From the NCBI GenBank assembly GCA_009936675.1, contig JAACDY010000085.1, forward strand, positions 1 to 13,339: 13,339 nucleotides of DNA, in the 5' to 3' direction. Positions within the stretch are counted from its first letter, which is position 1; every line of letters starts with the position of its first letter. This document shows positions 1 through 6,910 of the stretch, piece by piece. The position numbers and the translations under genes were made by a program. The DNA is from Bacteroidota bacterium (lineage in GTDB: Bacteria > Bacteroidota > Bacteroidia > Flavobacteriales > Flavobacteriaceae). The notes under the pieces are model-generated. The model saw only the letters and a list, made by a program, of their open reading frames with translations, searched no databases and was not told where the DNA came from.

Positions 1-866
1 AACGGGACTGTTTCACGGGCATTTTTATAAAAAACTCCATGGCCTGATCCGTTGTTGTAAGATTTAAAGGTGACATCTTTTGCTTTGGCTTTTTTCAATG
101 CTGTAGTGAAATCTTCCGAGTGTCTAATGTTAACTATTTTGTCGGCGGAATCATGAAAAAGTAAAAACGGAGGAGCATTTTTGTGGACATAAGTAATGGG
201 AGACAACTTTTTGGTTAGTTCATTCTGTCTTTGTTGCTCATTCAATTCAAAGAGATTAAAATCGGTAGGGGTTGCAGAGGCGACAACGGCTTGGATGTTA
301 CTGGAATATTCCTGGTAAGGACCATCGCCCTCCAACCCAGCTGATGGTGGACATAAGCCCAACATAGAGACCAAGTGCGCTCCAGCCGAGTTTCCATAAC
401 CCCCAATGCGTTTTGGGTCGATATTGTATTTCTCGGCGTTTGCTCTGAGCCATCTTACTGCGCATTTAACGTCTTCGATTCCATTTTGAATTCCAATCGC
501 TGGATTTTCTTTTTTCTGGATCAGTCTGTAGTTGAGGGTCGCCGTTACATATCCTTTTTTTGCAAATGTCATGGCGGCGTTCAAGATCCCCCATTTTCTT
601 TTGTTTCCACTTCTCCAACCTCCTCCGTGTATGAATACGATGGCAGGACTAGTAGCTTGAATATTTTCCGGATAAAATAAATCCAAAGTCCATCTTTCAT
701 TTCCCTCTCGATAGGCCACGTTCAGTGTTGCGACAACTCCCTCGGGCATTCGGTTCAATACCGTTTTATCGGAGGGGTTATTTCGTCTGTTGTTCTGAGC
801 ATTGGCCGCAGTAATCAGGCAGAAAATGCCTATACCAATCCATAAGAGTAATTTCATATTCATCAT
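1..866 (-). CDS. Exported alpha/beta hydrolase (esterase/lipase-like), 3' end beyond the left edge
   Basis: I read 288 codons on the minus strand with no stop, so the gene continues past base 1. By comparison with relatives of roughly 300 residues, only a short C-terminal piece is missing. The N-terminus is a signal peptide with cleavage probable near NAQ at residues 22-24, so the enzyme acts in the periplasm or outside. The alpha/beta-hydrolase catalytic set is complete: oxyanion-hole motif HGGGW (80-84), nucleophile elbow GNSAG (158-162, Ser160), acid Asp242 in HDSAD, and His276 in SGHG. This matches the BD-FAE / hormone-sensitive-lipase-like carboxylesterase group; the substrate is unknown. 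ATG codons at 866, 863 and 857 are all in frame; 857 is a possible alternative start. It begins 13 bases after the stop of the upstream minus-strand gene, so the two are probably co-transcribed. A second enzyme of the same broad family lies at 11781-12575. Confidence 0.9.
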   Translation of the reverse strand, partial: MMNMKLLLWIGIGIFCLITAANAQNNRRNNPSDKTVLNRMPEGVVATLNVAYREGNERWTLDLFYPENIQATSPAIVFIHGGGWRSGNKRKWGILNAAMTFAKKGYVTATLNYRLIQKKENPAIGIQNGIEDVKCAVRWLRANAEKYNIDPKRIGGYGNSAGAHLVSMLGLCPPSAGLEGDGPYQEYSSNIQAVVASATPTDFNLFELNEQQRQNELTKKLSPITYVHKNAPPFLLFHDSADKIVNIRHSEDFTTALKKAKAKDVTFKSYNNGSGHGVFYKNARETVP

Positions 867-879
867 TTTTTAGGGTAAT

Positions 880-2235
880 CTATTTCAAGCGTTGAAGCTC
901 TTTTTCAAATTTTCTCATCACATAGAGGTGTAATTTGGCTTGGGTTAATTTATATATAGCCCAAGGTAATTTGGGAACATATTCGTGTATGGCGGTAATG
1001 ACATATTCATTGTCCAAAATGGATCGGAATTCCAACCACCCTAAATCTGTTCTTTTGGTCAACACCCCGCCATTGATGTAAAAAAGCTGTCGATTAGGAG
1101 TGCTTCTGTCTTCGATCAATTGCAATTCCAACAACATAATCCCCAAAAGGTAGAACCTCAAAATACTGCCGTCAAAACGAGGGTTGATCAGACCAGCAAA
1201 CTTTTTACTCAACCAGATGGGGTAATGTTTGGCTACCCGTTGAGCATTGTGTTTTCCGGGGTTGTAGATTCTCTGAACACTTCTCACCGTATTTTTTTCG
1301 GTACGTATTTGATGAAAAGAGGGAAGGGCGGGTGGTTTTTGGGTGAGCGCTCTTTTGATACTGGTTTCGATGGGGGTAAAGTCTATGTGGTATAAACCCT
1401 CATATTCTTTACTGGGGATCATTCGATGCTTTAGGCTTTCTACCAGCGGTGAGACAAAGTTGATGTTGGAATCTCCAAAAATACTGACCCACCATTTTGA
1501 CAGTCCCACCGTAAAGAAAGGCATGGAAAAAATCAAACGTTTTTTGTTCATCATTTTGGAGGTTTTTTGGAGCAGATCCATATAGGTCATGACTTCATTG
1601 CCTCCAATCTCAATATTTTTATCATAGGTTTTGGGGTTTGCCGCACATTGTTTGATTAGGGATAGAATATCAAAAACGTCAATGGGTTGATTTTCGGATT
1701 TGGTCCATTGTGGGCAACCCATCACGGGAAGATTTTTGACCAAATGGGAGACAATTCGAAAGGATGAACCTCCTGGACCGATAATAATACCAGCTCTTAT
1801 AGCTGTTAGTGGAGTTGTTCTTGCACCCAAGGTTTTTTCGACTTCGAAACGAGACAACAGATGATTGGAAATTTCATATTTGTCTTTGGGTAAAATTCCT
1901 CCCAAATAGATGATTTGTTTGAGTTTGTTTTTTTGGGCTGCTCTCGAAAAATTGTCGGCCAACAGTAGGTCAGTATCCTCAAACTTTCCTTGATTGAGTC
2001 GTGTGGAAGGTTGCATGGAGTGAACCAAATAGATGGCAATGTCTGCTCCTTCCATAGCTTTTTCTGTGCTGGACATGGAATACATGTCCACCATCCGCCA
2101 AATAATATTTTTATTGGGATTGGTTTTGACTTTTTTTCGGCTCAGGGCGATGATTTGATAATCATCTTGGAATTCCTCAATGATCCACCGCCCAATGAAA
2201 CCCGTTGCTCCCGCCAGTACTATTGTTTGTTTCAT
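880..2235 (-). CDS. NAD(P)-binding SDR-like protein with DUF2867-type C-terminal domain
   Basis: This 451-residue cytosolic protein has two parts. Residues 1 to about 230 form an atypical short-chain dehydrogenase/NAD(P)-binding fold: the glycine motif GATGFIG is at 9-15, YLGGILP at 110-116, and IRAGIIIGPGGSSF at 146-159. Residues from about 310 to the end resemble DUF2867, as in E. coli YbjT-type proteins of 470-500 residues. No signal peptide or clear membrane segment is seen. The reaction is unknown; family members are annotated only as NAD(P)-dependent epimerase/dehydratase-like. The ATG at 2235 opens directly into the dinucleotide-binding strand, which supports that start. The stop is TAG, and the hydrolase gene follows 13 bases later. 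Upstream, TTAATTTG (minus strand, 2257-2250) is an imperfect -7-like element; I do not call it a promoter. Family assignment is fairly sure, function is not. Confidence 0.85.
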   Translation of the reverse strand: MKQTIVLAGATGFIGRWIIEEFQDDYQIIALSRKKVKTNPNKNIIWRMVDMYSMSSTEKAMEGADIAIYLVHSMQPSTRLNQGKFEDTDLLLADNFSRAAQKNKLKQIIYLGGILPKDKYEISNHLLSRFEVEKTLGARTTPLTAIRAGIIIGPGGSSFRIVSHLVKNLPVMGCPQWTKSENQPIDVFDILSLIKQCAANPKTYDKNIEIGGNEVMTYMDLLQKTSKMMNKKRLIFSMPFFTVGLSKWWVSIFGDSNINFVSPLVESLKHRMIPSKEYEGLYHIDFTPIETSIKRALTQKPPALPSFHQIRTEKNTVRSVQRIYNPGKHNAQRVAKHYPIWLSKKFAGLINPRFDGSILRFYLLGIMLLELQLIEDRSTPNRQLFYINGGVLTKRTDLGWLEFRSILDNEYVITAIHEYVPKLPWAIYKLTQAKLHLYVMRKFEKELQRLK

Positions 2236-2323
2236 TACCCTAAATGTATCAAATTAAGCGCACAAGGGGAATGCTTTTTGTCAAATAAAAATCTTTGGAA
2301 GGGGAGGTGAAATTAAAATTACT

Positions 2324-2331
2324 TAACTTTG
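2324..2331 (+). promoter_or_regulatory. Bacteroidota -7 promoter element TAACTTTG
   Basis: Exact match to TAnnTTTG on the plus strand, in a gap where no plus-strand protein gene follows. Together with the terminator at 2426-2456 it defines a candidate small-RNA unit. The matching -33 TTG is not at standard spacing, which lowers confidence. Confidence 0.4.
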
Positions 2332-2425
2332 TACTTTAAATAGAAATTCAGACTTCAAGGTCTTAGATTATAAAAGTGTTGTGTGTTGTTAAAATTGGGA
2401 AACCAATAAATTAGCAACTGATGAG

Positions 2426-2456
2426 AAGCTTTCCAGTAGTTCGGAGAGCTTTTTTT
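2426..2456 (+). terminator. Intrinsic terminator, plus-strand orientation
   Basis: The arms are AAGCTTTCC (2426-2434) and GGAGAGCTT (2443-2451), with the 8-base loop 2435-2442. They form nine pairs, one of them a T-G wobble (2431/2446), followed by a T run at 2450-2456. On the minus strand the wobble becomes a C-A mismatch and no T run follows the stem. The signal is therefore specific to plus-strand transcripts and does not obviously terminate the lipid-kinase operon whose stop lies at 2460-2462. Confidence 0.65.
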
Positions 2457-2459
2457 ATT

Positions 2460-3335
2460 TTATGGAACAATCACATTCAGTTCCTTGGGAAGTACTTTAA
2501 CCTCCAAACGTTTTGATGCCACTGGCAGGAATTCTCCGTCAATTTGCACACATAAATCACTCGACTCCAAAAGAGAAATTTTTAAGGCCGACAAACGAAT
2601 TAAATTACATCCTTTGGCGGTTAATTTCCGTCCTGTTAAAGCATTGACTATAAATCTGATTTTATTGAAAAAATTCGATCTTTCCATCCAAAACACATCC
2701 ATCAACCCATCGTCCGAACGGGCCTGAGGGGTAAGGGAAAAATCATATCCCTGTTGGTTGGTATTGGAAACGAGCAGTACAAATGGACTGATGGTTTGTG
2801 ACTTGTCATTGTATTCAATTTCAATTTTTTGATGTCTAAAACTCATGATGGCATCCAAAAAGGCAATGACATAGGCCCAGATTCCATGCCATTTGTTCTT
2901 TTGATAAGTGCGAATAAAATGAGACTCAAGGGCGCAGCCCATGTTTCCAAAAAAATAGTGTCCATTGACCTCTCCCACGTCCATTTTGGCAACTTTGTTC
3001 TTTTTGATGAGTTGAACGGCCTCAGAAATTTTAAATGGAATTTTAAAATGTCGGGCGATTCCATTTCCCGATCCCAGCGGTATGATGGCTAAAGGAACTT
3101 CTGTTTCAACCAACCCACGAGCAACTTCATTAATCGTTCCATCTCCGCCACAAGCCACCACCAGATCGGCCTTTTCTTGGATCGCTCTTTGGGTCAGATC
3201 GATGGCATGCCCTTTTTTGAGTGTGCTTAAAATGTGAAGCGAATCCTTTTTTTTGTCAAAAGTTGCTTCGATTGACTTGTGCAATTTTTTCAGCGCATAA
3301 GTCCCAAGGGGTTTGATAATAAAATATATCCTCAT
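2460..3335 (-). CDS. Diacylglycerol/lipid kinase, YegS/BmrU/DgkB family
   Basis: At 291 residues this is the normal length for the family. The nucleotide-binding signature is complete: GGDGTINE (63-70) and PLGSGNG (86-92). SDDGLMDV follows in the C-terminal beta-sandwich, where these kinases place acidic residues near the metal and active site. No signal peptide is seen; the family acts on membrane lipid from the cytosolic face, phosphorylating diacylglycerol or a related lipid with ATP. The ATG overlaps the TGA of the LtaS-like gene upstream (ATGA, 3335-3332), so translation is probably coupled. That neighbour would release diacylglycerol when it transfers phosphoglycerol from phosphatidylglycerol, which suggests the kinase recycles it to phosphatidic acid, as DgkB does in Gram-positive bacteria. 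The family is sure. The exact lipid is inferred; sphingoid or other lipid substrates are alternatives. Confidence 0.9.
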   Translation of the reverse strand: MRIYFIIKPLGTYALKKLHKSIEATFDKKKDSLHILSTLKKGHAIDLTQRAIQEKADLVVACGGDGTINEVARGLVETEVPLAIIPLGSGNGIARHFKIPFKISEAVQLIKKNKVAKMDVGEVNGHYFFGNMGCALESHFIRTYQKNKWHGIWAYVIAFLDAIMSFRHQKIEIEYNDKSQTISPFVLLVSNTNQQGYDFSLTPQARSDDGLMDVFWMERSNFFNKIRFIVNALTGRKLTAKGCNLIRLSALKISLLESSDLCVQIDGEFLPVASKRLEVKVLPKELNVIVP

Positions 3336-4018
3336 TGGTGAGAATTTTGAATGCTGCCAGATCCCGACATCAGGGATTCAAAATAATCCTCTAGATACAT
3401 ACTGCATTTCTTTTCCAAATCAATCATCTCCTGAGTTTTGTTTCCAATGAGATTTTTCTCCATGTTTTTGTCGTCAATATCATAAAAGCCAATGGCCTTT
3501 TCGCCGTTGTGGACACAGATAATATTTTCATCCATAATGAAATAACTTCCTCCACTAAAATAATTAATTACAAATGGATGATATTCTTGGTCAGAAACCA
3601 AGCTTCTTCCCCAACTTTTAAAAGGTTTGGAGTAGTCTATCAGATCGGCAACCGTAGGGAAGATGTCCATATGACTGGCCAGACGCATATCCACTCCGTT
3701 GAGTTCGCTGTTGGGTTTGTAAATCATCAAGGGGTTGGCAAAGCGATTAATGGTTTTTAGGTAAAAGGGATAGTGAACTTGATTGCTGTGGTCGGCAGTA
3801 AATATAAAAATAGTGTTCTCAAACCAAGGAGCTTTATGACTTTCTTTAAAAAACTTTCTTAGGGCATTGTCGGTATAACCAACACATTGGTGCATGGGAA
3901 TATTTCCTTTGTCGAATTTTCCTTCATAGTCTTTTGGAATCACATAGGGTTCGTGGGAGGTAACGGTAAAAACAGAACTGAGGAAGGGTGTTTTTTGCTC
4001 GTCCAATACAGATTTCAT
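3332..4018 (-). CDS. C-terminal part of the interrupted LtaS-like protein (sulfatase-fold half)
   Basis: This is 228 residues from the first ATG after the amber codon. It holds the SHEP histidine and the ADHS metal-binding residues of the catalytic domain, but lacks the membrane anchor and the nucleophile region, so it cannot be an active enzyme alone. No signal peptide is present. It stays in the frame of the upstream half; seven codons (DEPFLHY) separate the TAG from this ATG. It overlaps the lipid-kinase start by 4 bases, so the coupling of the two genes is preserved. The reading frame shows no further decay, which argues for a recent lesion, an error, or continued expression. Confidence 0.7.
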   Translation of the reverse strand: MKSVLDEQKTPFLSSVFTVTSHEPYVIPKDYEGKFDKGNIPMHQCVGYTDNALRKFFKESHKAPWFENTIFIFTADHSNQVHYPFYLKTINRFANPLMIYKPNSELNGVDMRLASHMDIFPTVADLIDYSKPFKSWGRSLVSDQEYHPFVINYFSGGSYFIMDENIICVHNGEKAIGFYDIDDKNMEKNLIGNKTQEMIDLEKKCSMYLEDYFESLMSGSGSIQNSHQ

Positions 4019-4039
4019 GTAGTGTAAAAAAGGTTCATC

Positions 4040-5275
4040 CTAAATGCCCCAAGAGCCGTCAAATTCATCATCATTATTAAATTCAGTTCTGCCGTAGTAG
4101 CGTTCAAATCCCAAGGTATTGGCAAAGCCTAAAAAGCCCATGGATCCATTTGCTGCTCCGTGAAAGAAAGAAGTGTGATATCCCAATTCGTTGGCAATAG
4201 AAACCACAGAACCTACCTTTTGTCTGGAATAAAGCGATGATGCATAGGAAGTTTCAAAAGAAGGAATGCCTGCCAAAATGGAGGGCATGCCATGAATTGA
4301 TTTTCTGCTGGTAGCAAAACCATTGGGAAAAATTAAACTGTGCCGAGCCAGTGAGTCTAGAAAAGGGGTATAGCTTTTGTAACCGGGGATGTCGAAGGGT
4401 TCGTTCAATGCCCCCCAATACTCCCTTCCCATACTCTCTAGAATAAAAATGATGACATTGGGTTGCTTTTCAAACCTTCCCGAGGGTGGGTATTGTTTGA
4501 TGGTGTTGAGTTCATTTTCAACTTCTTGATCGCTAAAAATATCTTTTGATTTGTTGAAATTGTCTTGCCCTATTGTTTTAAGGAGTGTAAAGGTACTGCT
4601 GAGCACCACATCAGCCTGTTGAGGGGTTCTTACATTGTCCATGGCATCGATCAAGGTGATGGGACGGGTACTTTTTTTGAAATCACCCCCACGAGCTCCT
4701 AAAACAAATAGCGCAATGCTTCCAAAAAACAAAACAAAAGAGCTGAGACCATAACGCCAATAATTTCCTATAATGACAGGGTAAATCTTCACCCTTTTAT
4801 AGGCCAATGCCAATAAATAAAGCATGGCGATAAAAAGTATGATGAGGTGTAAATAAACCCAAGCAAAATGCAAAAGCAAACCCGTTTTATTGGTTTCATT
4901 TTCAACCACTTCCAAAAAATTATTCATCAATCTGTTTTGATTGAATCGGTAATAGGCAAAATCAATAAAATTGAGGGAAAGAAAAAAGGCATTGCAAAGC
5001 CAATAAACCCAAAAAAGAATCTTTTGATATAGTAAATAAGTTGTTTTTTTCCAAGGAATGATTGACATCAGAATAAAAATCATATTGGAATAAACGATGG
5101 CTACATTGTCAAAACGAAGTCCATAATAGCACAATTCTGCGAGATGGGAGATCGATTTTACCTGAACCAAGTCGTTGTTGAAATAAACAAACAGCAGCCT
5201 ACAAAGGAAATAACAGAGGTAAACTAGGATAATACGATAAAAAAGGGCAATGAATTCTTTAAGACGTAAATCCAT
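4040..5275 (-). CDS. N-terminal part of the interrupted LtaS-like protein (membrane region plus start of catalytic domain)
   Basis: This is 411 residues from ATG 5275, ending at the amber TAG 4042-4040. Several hydrophobic helices occupy roughly residues 8-205, then the catalytic domain begins after about residue 260 with NVIIFILES and continues through GFATSRKSIHGMPS. As it stands it lacks the metal-binding DH and the downstream histidine, so it should be inactive without read-through. An in-frame TTG at 5284 would add three residues. I prefer ATG 5275, because the likely -7 element at 5299-5292 would put the transcript start only a few bases before 5284. Confidence 0.75.
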   Translation of the reverse strand: MDLRLKEFIALFYRIILVYLCYFLCRLLFVYFNNDLVQVKSISHLAELCYYGLRFDNVAIVYSNMIFILMSIIPWKKTTYLLYQKILFWVYWLCNAFFLSLNFIDFAYYRFNQNRLMNNFLEVVENETNKTGLLLHFAWVYLHLIILFIAMLYLLALAYKRVKIYPVIIGNYWRYGLSSFVLFFGSIALFVLGARGGDFKKSTRPITLIDAMDNVRTPQQADVVLSSTFTLLKTIGQDNFNKSKDIFSDQEVENELNTIKQYPPSGRFEKQPNVIIFILESMGREYWGALNEPFDIPGYKSYTPFLDSLARHSLIFPNGFATSRKSIHGMPSILAGIPSFETSYASSLYSRQKVGSVVSIANELGYHTSFFHGAANGSMGFLGFANTLGFERYYGRTEFNNDDEFDGSWGI

Positions 5276-5291
5276 AATCTTCAATCATCCG

Positions 5292-5299
5292 CAAATATA
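5292..5299 (-). promoter_or_regulatory. -7 promoter element TATATTTG for the LtaS-like/lipid-kinase operon
   Basis: Exact TAnnTTTG match on the minus strand, 16 bases before ATG 5275. It implies a very short leader of about 10-13 bases and argues against the alternative TTG start at 5284. No clear -33 TTG at 17-23 bases upstream is seen. The 163-base divergent gap (5276-5438) also has a T9 tract at 5366-5374. I found no convincing -7 element for the plus-strand lipoprotein gene. Confidence 0.5.
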
Positions 5300-5438
5300 A
5301 GCTTTACAAACCTTTTTTTAATAGGTAAAAAGAAGGATGAACGTCGCATTTTAAATAAATTCTAATTTTTTTTTGAAAAAAGTAGGGTAATTGATTTCTA
5401 AATCGGGTTATGGGTGTAATCAAAAAAAATAAATTGCT

Positions 5439-6350
5439 ATGAAAATGAAAAAATTTACTCTAATTGCATTGAGTTTTGGCTTAATCACTTCCTGCTCCGA
5501 AGATGGAGTAAGTGGTTTTTCAGAAAACTTAAGCACGACCACTGTTATGGAAACCATCAATTCCATTGCCTTTGAAGAAGACATAGACGAATTGGTGTCA
5601 GAAAGCATGAACTTAAACTCCAATGCTTCAAGTGCTCGATCTGCGGATACTACAGCAGACAAAGGGCCTATAAAGTTTATGGGAGACAAATATGGAGATT
5701 GTGCTACGGTTGTTGAGGACGAAGAGAACAATACCAAAACCATCACTTTCTCAGAGGATTGTGAGGGAAAGCGTGGCCAGACTCGCAGTGGAACCATGAT
5801 TGTCACCTATTCAGAAACCCAAGGAGAGGCAGGTAGTTTTAGACAAGTTACTTATGATGACTTCTATCTTAACGGGGTCAAAATCGAAGGAACTCGAAGA
5901 ACCGAAATCATTTCCATAGATGAGAATGGAAGCAAAACCATGCGAACTTCCATGACCGACGGAAAAATGATTTATGAAGACGGTACTTTTAAAACCAAAA
6001 ATTCTGAAATGACCCGTTACACCCATGTAGAAAATGACGAAAAGCAATACAGCTCGCTGACGGGTAGCAAAGCGGCAGTCAGTACAGAAGGGGTGAGCTT
6101 TTCTATGCAAATCACCACACCCATTAAATTCGTCTACAATTGTGATGACCTTGGATTTAGAAAAAGAGGAAAAATACCCGTAGAAGGGATCAAAGTATCC
6201 ATTGATGGCGATCAGACCATTACTACTGATTTTGGTGATGGCACCTGTGATACTCTAGTGGAGGTAACCAAAGATGGTGAAGTAGAAACGGTCGATTTAA
6301 AAGATTTGAAAAGAGGAGGTCGTTTTAAAAACATATTGAAAAAGAAATAA
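5439..6350 (+). CDS. Exported lipoprotein of unknown function
   Basis: I do not recognise a named family. The 303-residue protein starts with a lipoprotein signal peptide ending in LITSC (Cys19), followed by SEDG, an acidic stretch like that of surface-exposed Bacteroidota lipoproteins. The rest is hydrophilic and beta-rich. Four mature cysteines fall in two pairs: GDCATVV with SEDCEGKRG, and YNCDDLGF with GDGTCDT. Both pairs sit beside a T-I-T-x-F/D-F-x-D-like strand, so it may be two related modules, each closed by a disulfide. The pattern is common in uncharacterised flavobacterial lipoproteins. ATG 5439 and ATG 5445 are both possible starts. It is 74 bases upstream of the ECF sigma gene in the same direction; the hairpin at 6371-6409 lies between them. 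It may be a target or a member of the sigma operon. Confidence 0.8.
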   Translation: MKMKKFTLIALSFGLITSCSEDGVSGFSENLSTTTVMETINSIAFEEDIDELVSESMNLNSNASSARSADTTADKGPIKFMGDKYGDCATVVEDEENNTKTITFSEDCEGKRGQTRSGTMIVTYSETQGEAGSFRQVTYDDFYLNGVKIEGTRRTEIISIDENGSKTMRTSMTDGKMIYEDGTFKTKNSEMTRYTHVENDEKQYSSLTGSKAAVSTEGVSFSMQITTPIKFVYNCDDLGFRKRGKIPVEGIKVSIDGDQTITTDFGDGTCDTLVEVTKDGEVETVDLKDLKRGGRFKNILKKK

Positions 6351-6370
6351 AATTTCCCGTTCATTTTCCT

Positions 6371-6409
6371 ATCCAATTCCTACGATAAAACTTATCTTAG
6401 GGATTGGAT
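6371..6409 (+). repeat. Near-perfect inverted repeat (17-bp hairpin) upstream of the sigma gene
   Basis: The outer arms ATCCAATTCCTA (6371-6382) and TAGGGATTGGAT (6398-6409) pair throughout, with one T-G wobble. After a single C/T mismatch, GATAA (6384-6388) pairs with TTATC (6392-6396) around the 3-base loop 6389-6391. No T run follows on either strand, so it is not a standard terminator. It ends 2 bases before the AAGGAG ribosome binding site. It may be an mRNA-stability or processing element between cistrons, a translational control hairpin, or a dyad operator. Confidence 0.7.
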
Positions 6410-6411
6410 TT

Positions 6412-6417
6412 AAGGAG
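6412..6417 (+). promoter_or_regulatory. Strong Shine-Dalgarno AAGGAG deciding the TTG start of the sigma gene
   Basis: AAGGAG lies 7 bases before TTG 6425, ideal spacing, while the first in-frame ATG (6446) is 28 bases away. Bacteroidota genes usually lack such sites, and the neighbours here do. Confidence 0.6.
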
Positions 6418-6424
6418 TTAAAAA

Positions 6425-6910
6425 TTGACGGCCAAAGATTTTAAAATGATTTATGACTTGCACTTTGATGATCTTAGACGATACCTAATTTTTCGTTCAG
6501 GGAATCAAGACTTATCGGGAGACATTGCTCAGAATGTTTTCATGAGGGTTTGGACTAAAAAAATTGAAATTGGTTCGGGCAACATCAAAAGTCTTCTCTT
6601 TAAAATGGCCACCGATGAGTTCATCAGTCATATTCGAAAGAAAAAAGTAGAAAAAGAATATACCGACAGTATTGACATAAGATTGACGCAGGAACCCGAT
6701 ACAGATGATGACCTTTCAGATAACAAACAACGATTTGAAAAAGCCCTCAATCAATTACCAGAGAAACAAAAAATAACTTTAATGATGAACAAGATGCAAG
6801 GACTTACTCACAAAGAAATTGCAGAAATACTAAATTTGTCACAGAAAGCGATTGAAAAGCGTATTCGACTGGCTATGGAAACCCTAAAACCAAATCGCAA
6901 TCACGTATGA
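6425..6910 (+). CDS. RNA polymerase ECF-type sigma-70 factor
   Basis: This 161-residue protein has the standard ECF layout. Region 2 spans about residues 7-75 (YDLHFDDLRRYLIFR, then QNVFMRVW and MATDEFISHIRKKK, the core-binding and -10-reading part). Region 4 spans about 105-157 (LNQLPEKQKI, GLTHKEIAEILNLS, AIEKRIRLAMETL), the -35-reading helix-turn-helix. An acidic linker (PDTDDDLSDN) joins them. The start is a TTG chosen because of the AAGGAG 7 bases upstream; ATG 6446 would trim seven residues before region 2. The stop overlaps the next gene's start (ATGA, 6907-6910), the usual arrangement with a cognate anti-sigma. It presumably directs an envelope-related regulon including this operon. 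No TonB-dependent transducer or FecR-type anti-sigma is adjacent, so it is not a classic iron-starvation/SusC-type ECF. Confidence 0.92.
   Translation: MTAKDFKMIYDLHFDDLRRYLIFRSGNQDLSGDIAQNVFMRVWTKKIEIGSGNIKSLLFKMATDEFISHIRKKKVEKEYTDSIDIRLTQEPDTDDDLSDNKQRFEKALNQLPEKQKITLMMNKMQGLTHKEIAEILNLSQKAIEKRIRLAMETLKPNRNHV

Larger units (their letters stand above)
2236..2459 (+). ncRNA. Candidate small RNA in the intergenic gap (about 2336-2457, + strand)
   Basis: This 224-base gap lies between two minus-strand genes, yet its signals all point along the plus strand. TAACTTTG (2324-2331) matches the Bacteroidota -7 consensus TAnnTTTG. Downstream there is a hairpin ATTGG-GAAA-CCAAT (2394-2407) closed by a GNRA tetraloop, then a 9-bp terminator hairpin with a run of seven T (2426-2456). 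A transcript would run from about 2336 to 2457, roughly 120 nt. No open reading frame with a convincing start lies inside. No clean -33 TTG at the usual spacing is visible (the nearest is 2295-2297, 26 bases away). I recognise no known RNA family; 6S-like or other Bacteroidota small RNAs cannot be excluded by eye. Confidence 0.45.
3332..5275 (-). pseudogene. LtaS-like phosphoglycerol transferase gene interrupted by one in-frame TAG
   Basis: Read through the amber codon at 4042-4040, this is one reading frame of 647 codons before the TGA stop, about the full length of LTA-synthase-family sulfatase-fold proteins. An N-terminal block of about five membrane segments (residues 1 to about 205) is followed by an extracytoplasmic alkaline-phosphatase-superfamily domain. 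The first part carries the metal-site glutamate in ILES and the nucleophile region near ATSRKS. The second part carries the SHEP histidine and the ADHS metal-binding Asp-His. The stop falls in the conserved stretch GSWGI-stop-DEPFL, where relatives usually have an aromatic residue. No other stop or frameshift is present. It could be a recent nonsense mutation, a sequencing error, or a codon that is read through. TAG is a true stop elsewhere in the window (882-880 and 7294-7296), so general recoding is unlikely. Confidence 0.75.

Noticed and set aside
375..680. Plus-strand open reading frame of 101 codons.
   Set aside because: It is antisense to the alpha/beta hydrolase (1-866), whose catalytic motifs are intact; no domain or start signal.
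2418..2425. CTGATGAG, resembling the hammerhead ribozyme core next to a stem.
   Set aside because: The strand after the stem runs into T residues; the required GAAA and the cleavage-site strand are absent. The stem is better explained as a terminator.
2421..2519. Small plus-strand open reading frame starting ATG 2421.
   Set aside because: It runs through the terminator and antisense into the end of the lipid-kinase gene, with no ribosome binding site and no protein-like composition.
4018..4042. General reassignment of TAG to an amino acid.
   Set aside because: TAG ends other genes here in expected places (882-880, and 7294-7296 followed by TAA TAA), so at most a local read-through is possible.
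5361..5380. T9/A6 tract as a terminator between the divergent genes.
   Set aside because: No GC-bearing stem precedes it, and both flanking genes start, rather than end, at this gap.
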